A stretch of DNA of 64,000 nucleotides from Sabellastarte sp. h YS-2021 (taxonomy: Eukaryota; Annelida; Polychaeta; Sabellida; Sabellidae), in NCBI GenBank assembly GCA_964017235.1, contig OZ024935.1, positions 88,007,052-88,071,051 on the forward strand. The letters run 5' to 3'. Positions 12,604 through 23,372 of this stretch are shown here, piece by piece. The stretch's first letter is position 1, and the number at the start of each line of letters is the position of its first letter. The position numbers were made by a program, and so were the translations under genes. The notes under the pieces were generated by a model. The model did not search any database. It was not told where the DNA came from and saw only the letters and a program-made list of their open reading frames with translations.

Positions 12604-14030
12604 CTAAAATCTAATGGTGTATCCCACAGCATTGATGAATCTCTTGATATCTTTTCCTCCATTTAAGTATTCTAAACACAGTTTTTTCAATTTTTTCTGT
12701 AGGTCTTGTGTGGCTTTTCTTTGCCGTTTTACAGGGGGCTCCCCTCTCTCCATCAAGGCCAGTGTGGTCCAAACTTCTTTGATATCCTTCTGCACACACT
12801 CTATAAACACCCAAATAGAAGGGTGGTTCTGACCAACAAGTCTCCTGAATGAATTGTTCCACCCTTCGCAAACATTGTTTGTTCATTGGCCATCACTCAC
12901 AGTCGCATCCAGCACATTCCACACTTCTGGGGCAAATAGGGGTGGGATCCTCTTCAGTATGATATTCTCTCTCCTGTTTATCCGTTTATAGGAGCCACTC
13001 ACATATGTTGTGTCGAAGTAATCTAATAGATCTTCAAGTTCTGGAGGGCAGGTTTCTTTCAAAAATTTTATTGCCTGGGGTAGATCTTTAACAGGGACAA
13101 AGGCTAAACTGTCTATCATCCCACAGAACTGCTTTATATCATCTTTTTTACGGTACAAACCAACAAGCCCAAATTCTTGAATCTTCCTGAATGTTGCTTG
13201 TGTCAAGTGGTAAAAGCACCCCTTAACTTTGACAAGAGAACCAAACACATTTTGTACAGTTTGATGTGCCGCCAGCTCAAAGTCCGTGTGAATGCACTCC
13301 AGGTCTGGGGTGCAGCCACTCCCCTCACATGCATCAACAATGGCTTGGAAAAATTCCTCATAATGCAATCTTTTCTTCCCAGGTAGTAGTCCATAGGCAC
13401 AGGTCACTGGTGTTACCTCTCTGATTGTACGGATCACATACGCTTGACAAAAAAGCTTTGGACACACTGAGAATGTTCCATCCACAAACCAGTCACTGCC
13501 ACTTCCAAGAGTTTCCAGGCCCTTCTGTGAAGCAAAAGCCAGCAGTCTCTCTTTTGATGTTTCTCCACTGTCATGCACAAGCATTGGTTCAGGATCGGCA
13601 CCACCTGTAGTCTTCCAGGCATCATCTAAGATGAGGTCCCCAGTGCACTTTGGCTCTGCTGGTAATGCAGCCCTGCGTTGTCTTCTTAACGACCTCTTCA
13701 CTGTTTCAGTCTTGCCAATTTTCAGTCTTGTGGCCATTGGTATGTCTGTGACTGCTTGTGCTAGGATTCTTGAAGGGTCATCTCTTGTCTTCTTAGCCAT
13801 GTCCCTCATAGTTTCCTTGACTTTACAGGCATCTATCATACTGGATGGCTATGAGTAGAAGTACACCTCTGAGGTCACCCAGCTGCAAGTCAGTGGTTAC
13901 TGCTCCTTTACATGAGTGTGCCTTTCGCTCAGAACACTCCCACCTGATTCTTGTTGGTTTAGTCGCCTTTTTGGTATACAGGTAGCCTTTATATGATATT
14001 TTAATGCCTCCTTTTTTATTTTTTTAATAA
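12604..14030 (-). pseudogene. MULE transposase with FLYWCH zinc finger
   Basis: The N-terminal FLYWCH-like finger (about 14015-13870) reads YKGYLYTK...RWECSERKAHSCKGAV with a HSHP remnant in a shifted frame near 13855. The MULE DDE core follows in one open frame from 13839: WFVDGTFSVCPKLFCQAYVIR holds the first Asp, ECIHTDFELAA the second, GCFYHLTQA the C/H motif, then the downstream helices and NNVCEGWNNSF. One in-frame TGA at about 12883-12885 stands where an Arg codon is expected; CGA to TGA decay would explain it. Beyond it the same frame runs to 12604 with FIECVQKDIKEV. The element is thus only lightly broken: one frameshift or stop after the finger and one stop. Confidence 0.85.
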
Positions 14031-14251
14031 TTTCCATTTCTAAATGAATATCACTGAATTGTTAATGCATAATTCTACAATGACTTCAAGAAAGACCAAC
14101 AGGGCTTTTATACTCAAAACACAGAGCTACAATTGTAATCAATTGCTATCTCCAGTGTACTCCCTGGGCCATAAAGGTAACAATGCTTATCTTTAATAAT
14201 TCAATCAAGGGCACACTTAAAGGTGTCTTTGATACAGTAATTCCAATGAGC

Positions 14252-14588
14252 CTCTGGAGTACACATAAAAGGGTTAAAATGTATGAAAAGGTATCTTTAA
14301 TCTTAGGTTCCAGAGTACACTTAAAAGGACTAAAATGTATGAAAAGGTATCTGTAATCTTAGGATCCAGAGTACACTTAAAAGGAATAAAATGTATGAAA
14401 AGGTATCTTTAATCTTAAGTTCCAGAGTACACATAAAAGGGTGAAAATGTATGAAAAGGTATCTTTAATCTTAGGTTCCAGAGTACACATAAAAGAACTA
14501 AAATGTATGAAAAGGTATCTTTAATCTTAGGTTCCAGAGTACACTTAAAAGGAATAAAATGTATGAAAAGGTATCTATAATCTTTGGA
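14252..14588. repeat. 56-bp tandem repeat, six copies, inside the MULE
   Basis: Six head-to-tail copies of a 56-bp unit run from ctggagtacac to the C-run at 14589. Each copy holds agagtacac, aaaatgtatgaaaaggtatc and taatctta. They differ at a few positions (aca/act, gtt/gac/gaa), so this is an older array and not a sequencing stutter. Confidence 0.9.
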
Positions 14589-14781
14589 TACCCCCCTCCC
14601 CCCTTAAAAATAGTGGGGCTTATGTTTAACAGTACTTCCTCAGTTACTCCTTCATTACTGACAAATATTTCTCAAGGGGGGCTTTGGTCACACCCCTTAA
14701 AAAAGAGGGGGGTTCTGTCCTATGCTTCTGAAAAAGGGGGGCTTGTGTCAGGGGGGCTTATGTCCGTTCACCTATAGGGAC

Positions 14782-15264
14782 AATACGATAATTGTGTGTG
14801 AAGCCAGAGTTGAGATGAAGAGACATGGTGGGTCAGTGAAATAGCAAACATGTTTAATATTTAACCCACCCACCAAGTAAAGTAGGGAACTCCTATCTAT
14901 CAGTAGCCTAACTTTCAATTTGTATTTTCTTTTTTTTAAATTTAAGTTTCAGAAATATTGACAGTGCAACTTGTATTTGGGTACACACGAATATTAGTAC
15001 ACCAGAACACCACTGACTAAAATCTTATAACTATAAAATCCTCAATGATTAAAACGCATCTATAAATAAAGATTTGGAGTCACTCTAAACTGAAATAATG
15101 AAATTTTACGGCAAATCCTCCAATGAGTTTTACCGCGAATGCTCCAGACGGCCAAACCTTCAGTATTCGTATCTCCTATATAAAATGGACGATAGTTTGG
15201 TAATAGGACTCAAAGATCTTATTTTCAAAATGACACAAGCGAATCTATGAGATTTGCAATAGTA
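14782..15264. other. Gene-free stretch
   Basis: No ORF, RNA gene or repeat recognised between the MULE and the 156-bp tandem array. AT-rich unique-looking sequence. Confidence 0.5.
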
Positions 15265-17040
15265 AAATCACTTGTAACTTGAAAACTATTGCATTTAGAG
15301 AATTTAGTGTAAAATATGTTATTCAGCTATTTTTGGGTCAGCTATAATATAGTAAAATTTCAGACCTGTAGCTCATGGCATAGCTGAGTAATAACTACTT
15401 TTAGGATATCACTGTTGAATAAATCACTTATAACTTGAAAAGTATTGCATTTAGAGAAATCATAGACAAATCGGCCCTTTGCCAAATCGGCCCCCATCAA
15501 ATTGGCACCCAAAATAAAATTACCTGGTCAAATCAGCCCCCTATAAAATAATATATGGTCAAATGGGCCGCCTATGTATTTTTTCACAATAACATTGGTG
15601 TTACCTGTGAGTTAAATTATAACATTAATAATAATAATAGTAATGATATTAATTATTTGGCGAATTAATTATTTGTATTAAAGTGTGGAGATGTGAACTT
15701 TGGTGCCAAATTCCTAATGCAATTCAAAGGGATAAATGCCTATTGTTCTATTTGATGTCCACATGGGGCGAGATGATATAATCTTCTGCATGGACATCAA
15801 AAGGAACAACCTCCTTTTAATGTCTAATACTGTTTGTTTAACACTTTAGCTAGTAATCCCTATATTAAACAAAAACCAAAGATCACTAAAGTTATAATCC
15901 CACCAACAGAGGCTGTTGGGATCACATCTTTCATAAGTGTTAATTACACTTAGTAAAACAACACATAAACAATTAACACTATTGTCATAACATTGTCATG
16001 CATATTTATCCACCCATTATTTTAATAAGAGCCTGATTATAATTAAATGATGCATTTCCTCTATAAAATGGCTTCTTGTTTTTCCAATTATTATTCAGCT
16101 TTTTCCTTGGAAATGTTATGTATGTGCTTTGTCTGTCTGTAAATAAATATATGTGGTACTTGTGTGTCCTGCTTGTTTTCAACTTGGGGGCCGATTTGCC
16201 GATGGCCGACTTTTTCAGGGGGCCGATTTGCCGAGGGCCAATTTTTTTAGGGGGGCGATTTGCGAGGGCCGATTTGGCAAAGGACCCATTCATCCAGCTC
16301 CCCATTTAGAGTATTTTAGTTTCAATATGTTATTCACCTATTTTGTGGTCAGGTATAACATAGTAAAATTCCAGACCTGTGGCTCATTGCATAGCTGAGT
16401 AACAGCTACTTTTAAGTTATCACTGTTGAGTAAATCACTTATAACTTGAAAAGTATTGCATTTAGAGTATTTAGTTTCAATATGTTATTCACCTATTTTG
16501 GGGTCAGTTATAACATAGTAAAATTTCAGACCTGTAGCTCATTTCATAGCTGAGTAATAGCTACTTTGAGGTTCTTATGCAACACTAAATCATTTATAAC
16601 TTGAAAAGTATTGCATTAGAGCATTTTGTTAAAATATGTTAGTCAGCTACTTTTCCATAGCTATAAAATGGTGAGTAACTACGGTATCTATCTCAATAGC
16701 TAAGTGAGTAATAGCTACTTTTGGACTTTTCAATAACTTCCATCATGAGTAAAATCACTTGTAACTTGAAAACTATTGCATTGAGAGAATTTTGTGTAAA
16801 TATGTTATTCAGCTACTTTTGAGTCAGCTATAATATAGTAAAATTTCAGACCTGTAGCTCATGGCATAGCTGAGTAATAGTTACTTTTAGGTTATCACTG
16901 TTGAGTAAATCACTTATAGCTTGAAAACTATTGCATTTAGATTATTCAGTTTCAGTATGTTATTCACCTATTTGGGGGTCAGCTATAACATAGTAAAATT
17001 AAAACTATTGCATTTGCAATATTTTCTTTAAATATGTTAA
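15265..17040. repeat. 156-bp tandem repeat array
   Basis: About six copies of a unit of 155-165 bp begin at 15265, 15421, 16432, 16587, 16752 and 16907. The second copy is interrupted by an 846-bp element, and removing it gives exactly 156 bp. Each unit contains aaatcacttataacttgaaa, attgcatttagag, tatgttattcagcta and cagacctgtagctcat. The last copy is cut short at about 17040. A single related fragment (gagtaaatcacttgtaact) occurs near 37700. Confidence 0.88.
15457..16302. mobile_element. Non-autonomous MULE-like element with 9-bp duplication
   Basis: It is inserted in the second copy of the 156-bp repeat. The 9-bp direct repeat catttagag lies at 15448-15456 and 16303-16311. The ends are inverted arrays of the word ccaaatcggccc (left 15467-15570) and its complement gggccgatttgg (right 16185-16288). 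No transposase is present. The 9-bp duplication suggests MULE mobilisation; no other sequence ties it to the MULE at 12342. Confidence 0.82.
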
Positions 17041-17199
17041 CTTACTTTTTACACCTAAACAGTTACCTTCTTATTTTCCTTCTGAACACCATTTCCAGGG
17101 CACAACTTTTTTGTCCTTTTCTTCTGTCACTTCTACTCTGAAACTCAAAACACACAGTCAGCTGAGACAGAGCCCGTTCACGGGCACTGATTACTTGTT

Positions 17200-18406
17200 T
17201 TTATTTTAAAATGGCTGTGTGTACGAGGCAAAGACACAGACTTTGAACAACTCCCTGTTGAAGATTTATGCCAAAATCTATGACAGTCCTACGAGGAAGT
17301 TAGCACAACAGATGGAAAAGAATATTCCAAATAATCTTTGGTTAGAATTCTTGCTGGCATCAACTACCACTTGCAAAATCCCCCTCATAACAGAATCCTA
17401 AATGTCATCAAGGATAGGGAATTCCAGCCTGCAAAAAAGGTTCTGTCAGGAAAGATTAAAACCAACAGAAGACATGCATTTCACAAGATACACCACAAAG
17501 AAGTTATTCCTCTGGGAGACATACAACAGCTCTATTCCTCTGGGGCCGTATTCACGAAAGGTCTTAGCCAAGTCTTAAGTTGGCTATATTTTTATACAAA
17601 AGTTAAGCCTAAGACTTGGCTAAGACCTTTTGTGAATACGGTCCCTGGAGTATTTAGCCACTCAAACCCAGGATATTTACAGTAAAATGTGTTTTTTGAA
17701 ATTTGTCTCCACTTAGGACATTGAGGGTGGGAAGGCTGACATGCCTTGAAGAAGGATTCATTTCAGTTTTGTAGATGATTCAAAGAAGAATTGTGAATAT
17801 GTGACCATTGCTGTGTCACTAAAAAACCATGGAATGAATTCTAGTACAATAGAAGAAAAATACCAACGCATGTGTGCAGCCCCAGGACATGATGATTGCC
17901 CAGTGAAATTGCTAAAGCTCTATCTCAGCAAATTCAGTAGAAAAGAGGAAAGCTTTCTTCAAACACCACACAAAGTTTACAAACTCGATGATAATGCATG
18001 GTATCTTGGCAGAATGGGGATCAACACAATTGAATATCTCATGAAAAAGATCCCAATAAAAGCCAAGCTCTCCAAGATATATACCAATCATTGTATCTGA
18101 GCAACAACATGCACTGTCTTGTCTCATTCCAATTTTTAACACTCCAACATCATAGCAGTTACATGGCATAAGGACTCAAGAAGCCTTTTGCCATACATGA
18201 TAAGTGTTTCCAATGAAATAAGAAAGGCAATGAGCATCACACTGTATGAATATGGAAGGGAGCCTTCAAATGAAGGAAAAGAAAATTGCCATTTTAAAAT
18301 GAGTAGCACAGGGCAAACAATGTCTACTGAGATTGGCATGAAGATATCTCAGTCAAATAATATTTCTTGTGGTCAATTCAACATACACTATAATTTTTCA
18401 AAATAA
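17200..18406 (+). pseudogene. Crypton-type tyrosine recombinase relic (DUF3504-like)
   Basis: Blocks match the recombinase of Cryptons and their domesticated relatives (KIAA1958/ZMYM-like). The N-terminal region is LVRILAGINYHLQ and NVIKDREFQPAKKVLSGKIK. A middle region around LYSSG/VFS is split by a MITE. The C-terminal part has MNSSTIEEKYQRMCAAPG, CPVKLLKLYLSK and YTNHCIRAT, which holds the HxxR catalytic motif (H-C-I-R at about 18090). Frameshifts near 17340 and several stops (17690-17790, 18100-18180) disable it. It lies upstream of the ankyrin gene on the same strand, but nothing links the two. Confidence 0.75.
17542..17645. mobile_element. Hairpin MITE inside the Crypton
   Basis: A near-perfect palindrome of about 104 bp has a left arm ggccgtattcacgaaaggtc (17543 on) and a right arm whose reverse complement matches it with few differences. 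The spacer is about 30 bp. A short ctgg/tgg duplication flanks it. Removing it rejoins the Crypton sequence LYSSG-VFS. Such ggccgtattcac hairpins are common in invertebrate genomes. Confidence 0.82.
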
Positions 18407-18841
18407 GTTTGAAATATTGACAATGACAACTTTTAGCTAGTTGAGTATTCATTAATTAAGTAATTATTGCAAAGTACACATTTCTGATGCTGTCTTATTT
18501 TTGTTTTATATTGTTAACGTATTGTTATTGTTTTCCTTTTATTATTGTTAAAATGTTTACTTTAAAATTTAATTGTGTATTTATTAGTCAAGTAATTATT
18601 TAAAATGACACATTTTAGATATTGTTTTAATCTTGCTATGTTATTTGTTCGGGATTAATAAAAGTTGCAGGTGTTCTCATTGCGTTCCAACTTTCTGGGG
18701 AAAAATATAGCTATGTTTGTGTTCATCTTCTCAGAAAATAAAATTGACCCAAATCTGCGGTTGTAAGGTACAATGGATGGAACAGCCTGTTGCTCATGTC
18801 CCCACAATGTAACAAACTTACGTGAACCAATTTATTCCTTG

Positions 18842-19075
18842 TTATTATTATTATTATTATGTATTTATACTCAGCGCAATATCTCCATGTACTACAGGAC
18901 TCAAAGCGCTATTTAACCAATCCAACTGTACAGGTACATTCCCAACTCACAAGTAACTGACATTCCCCTAACTTGAAGATAGAGGCTCAAGGATGACCAT
19001 TTATCAACGTCCTTGAGGTTCTTTAACCTGCCACTGGGGATAGGACCCAATGACAGAGGACCGCCATTTTAAGTG
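18842..19075 (-). mobile_element. 5'-truncated copy of the first SINE
   Basis: The reverse complement matches the body and tail of the SINE at 9805-10141, from cacttaaaatggcggtcctc to the (aat)n tail, here (tta)n at 18842-18860. The tRNA-like head is missing. This second copy confirms the element's 3' boundary. Confidence 0.9.
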
Positions 19076-19309
19076 AAAAAAAAATGAAAAAGTATCTTAA
19101 ATAAGCCTAGATGTCATCTCTTTAGGCTTCGTAAAATTATTACCAGAAGTGCTTTGTTAATGCTGTATACAAACAATCATCACTCGTGGATTATTTCAAC
19201 AATAAGGAAAATCGCGGCTTTTGTCAGTGTGTAAAAAAAATGTAAATGTGGTGGTTTATAGTCTAGTATCAGTATATATACTCTCACTCGACTTTACATT
19301 TACACCCTG

Positions 19310-19571
19310 GCCTGGGTTTCAGGACTTTATTCACACATGTTATCTGTTTCAGTTCCCTCTGGGAACATACTAGGGAGCTGCCACAATACAGCGCTCACAC
19401 TATGAACCCACTAGCAGCCAGGTACCCATTACTCCTGGGTGGAGAGAGGCACAGTCCAGGTTAACATCTTGCCCAGGGATGTTATCCCAAATGAAACAGT
19501 CGGCATCACCGGGGATCGAACCCACGACCCTTGGATTATGAGTCCAACACCCTACCAACTGAGCCACAAGT
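19310..19571 (-). mobile_element. Second tRNA-derived SINE family
   Basis: On the - strand the head reads as a tRNA-like sequence with A box TGGCTCAGTTGGTAGG (about 19565-19550), CAT at the anticodon position and B box GGTTCGATCCC (about 19522-19512). It is followed by a non-tRNA body. The tRNA is not a functional gene, because it runs straight into the body and lacks a matching acceptor stem. The 3' end is not sharply defined. Confidence 0.75.
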
Positions 19572-19892
19572 GTGCACATTTAGTGTGCACCAAAGTCGAC
19601 TGTATTTAATACAGACCTCAGTGTCTTTCTCTCTGCATGTGTTTGGTGCTCATGCCCTTTAACCTCTTCAGACCTGACTGATACCAAACATTTTCAAACC
19701 AAACACGACCATTTTATTGTAGGGCAGAAGGTCAGGCCTGTACGAACTAGAATCACTTGGATACAGGTCATTTGAGACACATGAAGGGAGAGGTGCCAAA
19801 ATTAATCCAATGATATATGAGAAATCTATTAAAGTCATTTATTGGATTTCCTTCACCCGCAAAAATGATCTCAAATTGGGGGGGGGGGGGGG

Positions 19893-19960
19893 TTGTTCAC
19901 ACGAGACCCTTTCAGTGGCATCACCAAGATCATCTGGCTCATTCAAGACACAGAATCAGT
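19893..19960 (+). mobile_element. Small DIRS reverse transcriptase fragment
   Basis: The 20 bases gagaccctttcagtggcatc also occur at about 53008 in the second DIRS, where they encode the RPFQWH motif of DIRS1-type polymerases. Only a short stretch is recognisable. A poly-G run precedes it at 19878-19892. The open frame that follows to 20186 resembles nothing I know. Confidence 0.35.
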
Positions 19961-21841
19961 AATGGCTGAGCTGACATTATGGCCTACTTTTGAAAATGTA
20001 CTAAAAGGAGTAGAGCTGCAGAAAAAATATCTTTGCAGATACCTGAAAAGTCTTTGGCGTTTCCTTAACTTAAGTCAACATCAAATCATTGTGGAATCTA
20101 CTAGAGTCAAAGCTACACATCATGTTGGAGCTACAACTCTCACACCAACAATGTCTACAACAGTCTGTCCTAACAATCACAGATAACACCACAGTTTGCA
20201 TTAACAAGAAGGAAACACTCCCTCAGATAAAATGTGTGCTATGTTTTGGAGAAAAATGTCTCTGCATCCTGCATGTAAATCAATCACACAAGTTCTTCCA
20301 GTAGAAGTGTTTTAAATGCTTTAAATATGAACTGGTCAAGTTTGACAGTATATGAATAGACCCTGACCACTCTCCTAGGCAAAGTTATCAGACAAATAAG
20401 ACACCATAGTCAGTGTGATAATCCTAGTTGTCCAGGCTGGCCAGGAAAGACTTGATACTGGGAACACGTATTGTTATTGGAAATACCACTACCATTACCA
20501 GTGTTCCTAACCCTTTAAAAGCAAAAACCCTTTAAATGGATCCATATCTTCATCCTAGCATGAAAGGCATTTAGATATGAGCAATTAAAAGAACTAGGGT
20601 TCTCTTCTAAAGAGGCAGACAGTATTACTGCCCCTTAGGGGCAATACACTAGAGCTATCTATTAATCGTGGTGATCCATTTTTATATTATTTTATTTATT
20701 TATTCATTTTATTAAGCGCAAGTTCCAGCAAGGTTCGCGCTTTTAGACATCACTTTTTTTTCCTTTCCAGGGTGATGAGTACCCGCTTTATCACTGAAGT
20801 TAAGGGGCAATGTACTATTCCAGTACTTGCATGGGAAACCGTCACTTTTCTAGGCCAGGTGGGCAATATGTCTGACTCAGAATTTGTTTTTCTTGGCAGG
20901 TTTTCATAAATTCTATTGCACTGCTCGTGTCTGTGATGGCTTTGTATCTTGACTTTTAAGCCTAGTTCATTTATTTGTTTATTTATTTTTGTTGAAAATG
21001 GTGTAAATATTGCAAGGGGTATTTTACCTTTAGAAGGCACAAACAGTTATTTATTTCACTGATACTAGATTCAGTAATGACAAAGATAAAGGTAAGATAA
21101 GGTAGTTTGTGGCAGTTTTTATATCAAAAGACTTCAACATAGATAAGGCTGGCATGAAAACTAGATTGTCTACAGTTATTTAAATCATTTTATTAAGATC
21201 ACCTTTTTCTGCCCATCTGAAATTGCAGACAACAAAACTGAAATATAGGAGATAGCCGGAAAGCTCAGTTAAGTTGGATTTTTGAATAATTAGGATATGG
21301 ATACGCAGGACTCCACTGCATACCAGTCACGTGGCAGTTTAAGTGACCCGATACTAAACAAAAATTGCAGCTACAGAACTAAAACTCATATTACAATTTA
21401 CATGAAAAAGTAGCTGAACAATTTATTGCACAAAAAGCTCAATTCCTTATAGTTTAGCAGTGATGGACAATATTGATTGTATAGGGAAGACATTTGATAG
21501 GAAATCAATCCCCTGTCAATCAATCGTGTCTTTCCATGTCGATGTGAATATCGACTGAGCAGTAAACTGTGGCAGGTAAATCTTAAACAGCTTCTCAGGA
21601 AAACTTTTCAAAAGTTAGTGTGAGAAAAATATTATAATTGTCATGGAACCTACAGAAAAGTTAAATAAATGCATGTGAAAAAAATTGTCATGCAACCCAA
21701 GAAGAAACACATCAAATAATTTCCGCTCTTGCAATATTAAACATGTTTTTTTCAGAAACTTTAATGTGACAGTATTACAGGACACAGATAGAAAATACCA
21801 TTTTCAAATAATGCTTAATGTTGACATAATTGTAATTACAG
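19961..21841. other. Gene-free stretch upstream of the first visible exon
   Basis: No gene supported. Around 20690-20870 there is an AT-rich tattttatttatttattc run next to aagcgcaagttccagc, resembling the tail of an antisense SINE, but no pol III boxes were found. Upstream exons of the ankyrin gene, including its start codon, may lie here or further left, and I could not recognise them. Confidence 0.4.
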
Positions 21842-21910
21842 GGAAAAGTGAGTGCATAGAGGAGTGTGCCACAGATACTTCAGAGTCCAATGCAGTGAAA
21901 TGCCTTCCAG
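21842..21910 (+). CDS. Ankyrin-pseudokinase gene, first visible exon
   Basis: A 69-nt exon is bounded by acceptor attacag and donor g|gtacttg. It encodes a short acidic peptide (KSECIEECATDTSES...). Both boundaries are phase 1, the same as all later exons, and the join to the ankyrin exon keeps one open frame (G plus aa gives Glu). It carries no domain; upstream coding exons must exist because there is no start codon here. An out-of-frame stop directly follows the donor, which supports the splice call. Confidence 0.6.
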
Positions 21911-22203
21911 GTACTTGATATCCTGCTATTTGTACATATGTCTGTTTATCCATAATATCAATTCAATAACTTCATATACTGCTGACATTTTCACATACAA
22001 CCAAGTCACTTTTCACTGTATACTTCATAAAAATCCAGTGAGGCCTTAGAAATAACAACACACAGATTTAAAATCCATGTATATTTACAACGTGGGTTTC
22101 TTTTCTTATATGCTTAATGTTGGCACTATTCATTGAGTATTGATACAACTCTAACATAAAATTAGGATTATTGTTTAAAAATTATTTATGGTTTTTATTT
22201 CAG

Positions 22204-22791
22204 AAAAGAATGACTCACCAAGTAGCATTTCTCATCCACATGACAAGGTACTAGTCTATCAAAATGAATATACGCGCACCAGTAACCATGGTTCTGAAAA
22301 TATAACAGTAACTGGAGTTCCATTACTGGACGCTATCAGGGGAAAACAAACAGAAACAGTGAAACTCCTGCTTGAGAAAAAGGTTGATCCAAATGCAAAA
22401 GCCATGACTGGTGAAACTGCACTCCGAATAGCGGTTGAAAAGCAAGTGCCTGAGATTTTGGGTTTACTTCTCAAACATGGAGCAAATGTGAATGAAGAAT
22501 ATGGCAAAGGCAGAACAGCACTCTTTCGTGCTTGTGCAAAGGGAGACATAGTGTCGGTAGAGATTCTTATACAACATGGTGCAGATGTAAATTACCAGGA
22601 TAACAATGGATCAACGCCACTTATGGCTGCAGCCCATTCCCAAAATCCACAACTTGTGGTGTACCTTTGCGAAAATGGTGCCAAAACTTCTTTGCAAAAC
22701 AAGCAAGGCTTAACAGCTTTGAAAATGTGTCCAGAGCGGAGTGACGTGAGTGAAGTATTGAAGAGACACATCAACAGAAATAAGCAAACTG
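22204..22791 (+). CDS. Ankyrin-pseudokinase gene, first ankyrin exon
   Basis: A 588-nt exon (196 codons) lies between acceptor ttatttcag and donor g|gtatca, phase 1 to phase 1. After about 40 linker residues it encodes five ankyrin repeats: TGVPLLDAIRGKQTETVKLL, GETALRIAVEK, GRTALFRACAKGDIVSVEIL, GSTPLMAAAHSQN and a degenerate GLTALKMC. The repeats show the usual TPLh/A and LLxxGAdvN signatures. Ankyrin repeats are protein-binding scaffolds. The frame is fully open, so the gene is probably functional. Confidence 0.85.
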
Positions 22792-23306
22792 GTATCACAT
22801 TACATATTTTCTATCCATTTAGTCATGTTATTTGATTATCAGCACATTAAGTCTTTACTTACGTACATTTTTAGTAGTCATATAAAGCTGATTTTTCGTG
22901 ACGTATGATTGTGGCAATTATTACAATTGGAAATATAGTAGACCTCTTATATATAGACGGTGTATTTACAGACATTAGATATGTCAATTTTGCTTCAATA
23001 ACAGTCGAAAAGTCTATTAAATATAATGACCTGGCATGTTAGTCATATATATTGTTTAAAATGCATACGTGCTTCAGATAAAAATAATTGATAATTGAAT
23101 GCCTGCTAAAAATATCAAATAATTTTATCAGTTAAGGTCTGTCAGTTGCTGTGGCAGATGGCCAAATAACAACTACTTTAAAAGAAAAATGAGGTGAAGC
23201 CTATCTTTTTAACATATAATATTATCACTGGATAATATTGTTTAAATATTCCTAAATATGTTTGTCTGTTTTTTTCATTGTATAATTGTGCAACATATTG
23301 TTTTAG

Positions 23307-23372
23307 AGATCCAAACTGATGACAACCATTTGCCTGAAAAAATAAAGAAGAAAAGAAAAACAACAGAAAAGG
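23307..23372 (+). CDS. Ankyrin-pseudokinase gene, short basic linker exon
   Basis: A 66-nt exon between acceptor ttttag and donor g|gtacaa encodes EIQTDDNHLPEKIKKKRK plus a short tail. It is phase 1 on both sides and so could be skipped without changing frame. The KKKRK run resembles a basic nuclear-localisation or phosphate-binding patch. About 90 bases of its upstream intron resemble the intron before the exon at 54749. The next exon lies 31.4 kb away. Confidence 0.6.

Larger units (their letters stand above)
12342..14773 (-). mobile_element. MULE DNA transposon with 8-bp target duplication
   Basis: The ends are inverted: ggacataagccccc plus gacacaagccccc at 12349-12420 and the reverse complement at 14735-14765. 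The 8-bp repeat atagggac lies at 12334-12341 and 14774-14781. Together these define a 2432-bp element. Multiple C-runs spaced by ataag/acaag form subterminal repeats at both ends. It carries one transposase gene on the - strand (12604-14030) and a 56-bp tandem repeat at 14252-14588. The 8-9 bp duplication is typical of Mutator-like elements. Confidence 0.88.

Noticed and set aside
17200..18406. Crypton recombinase as an upstream exon of the ankyrin gene
   Set aside because: It has frameshifts and stops, is interrupted by a MITE, and shows no phase-1 splice boundaries like the host exons.
19510..19571. Possible tRNA-Met gene on the - strand
   Set aside because: The tRNA-like head is fused to a SINE body and the 3' half of the acceptor stem is missing.
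19893..20186. 98-codon open frame as a host exon
   Set aside because: It starts with a DIRS fragment after a poly-G run, has no convincing splice sites, and the rest matches nothing known.
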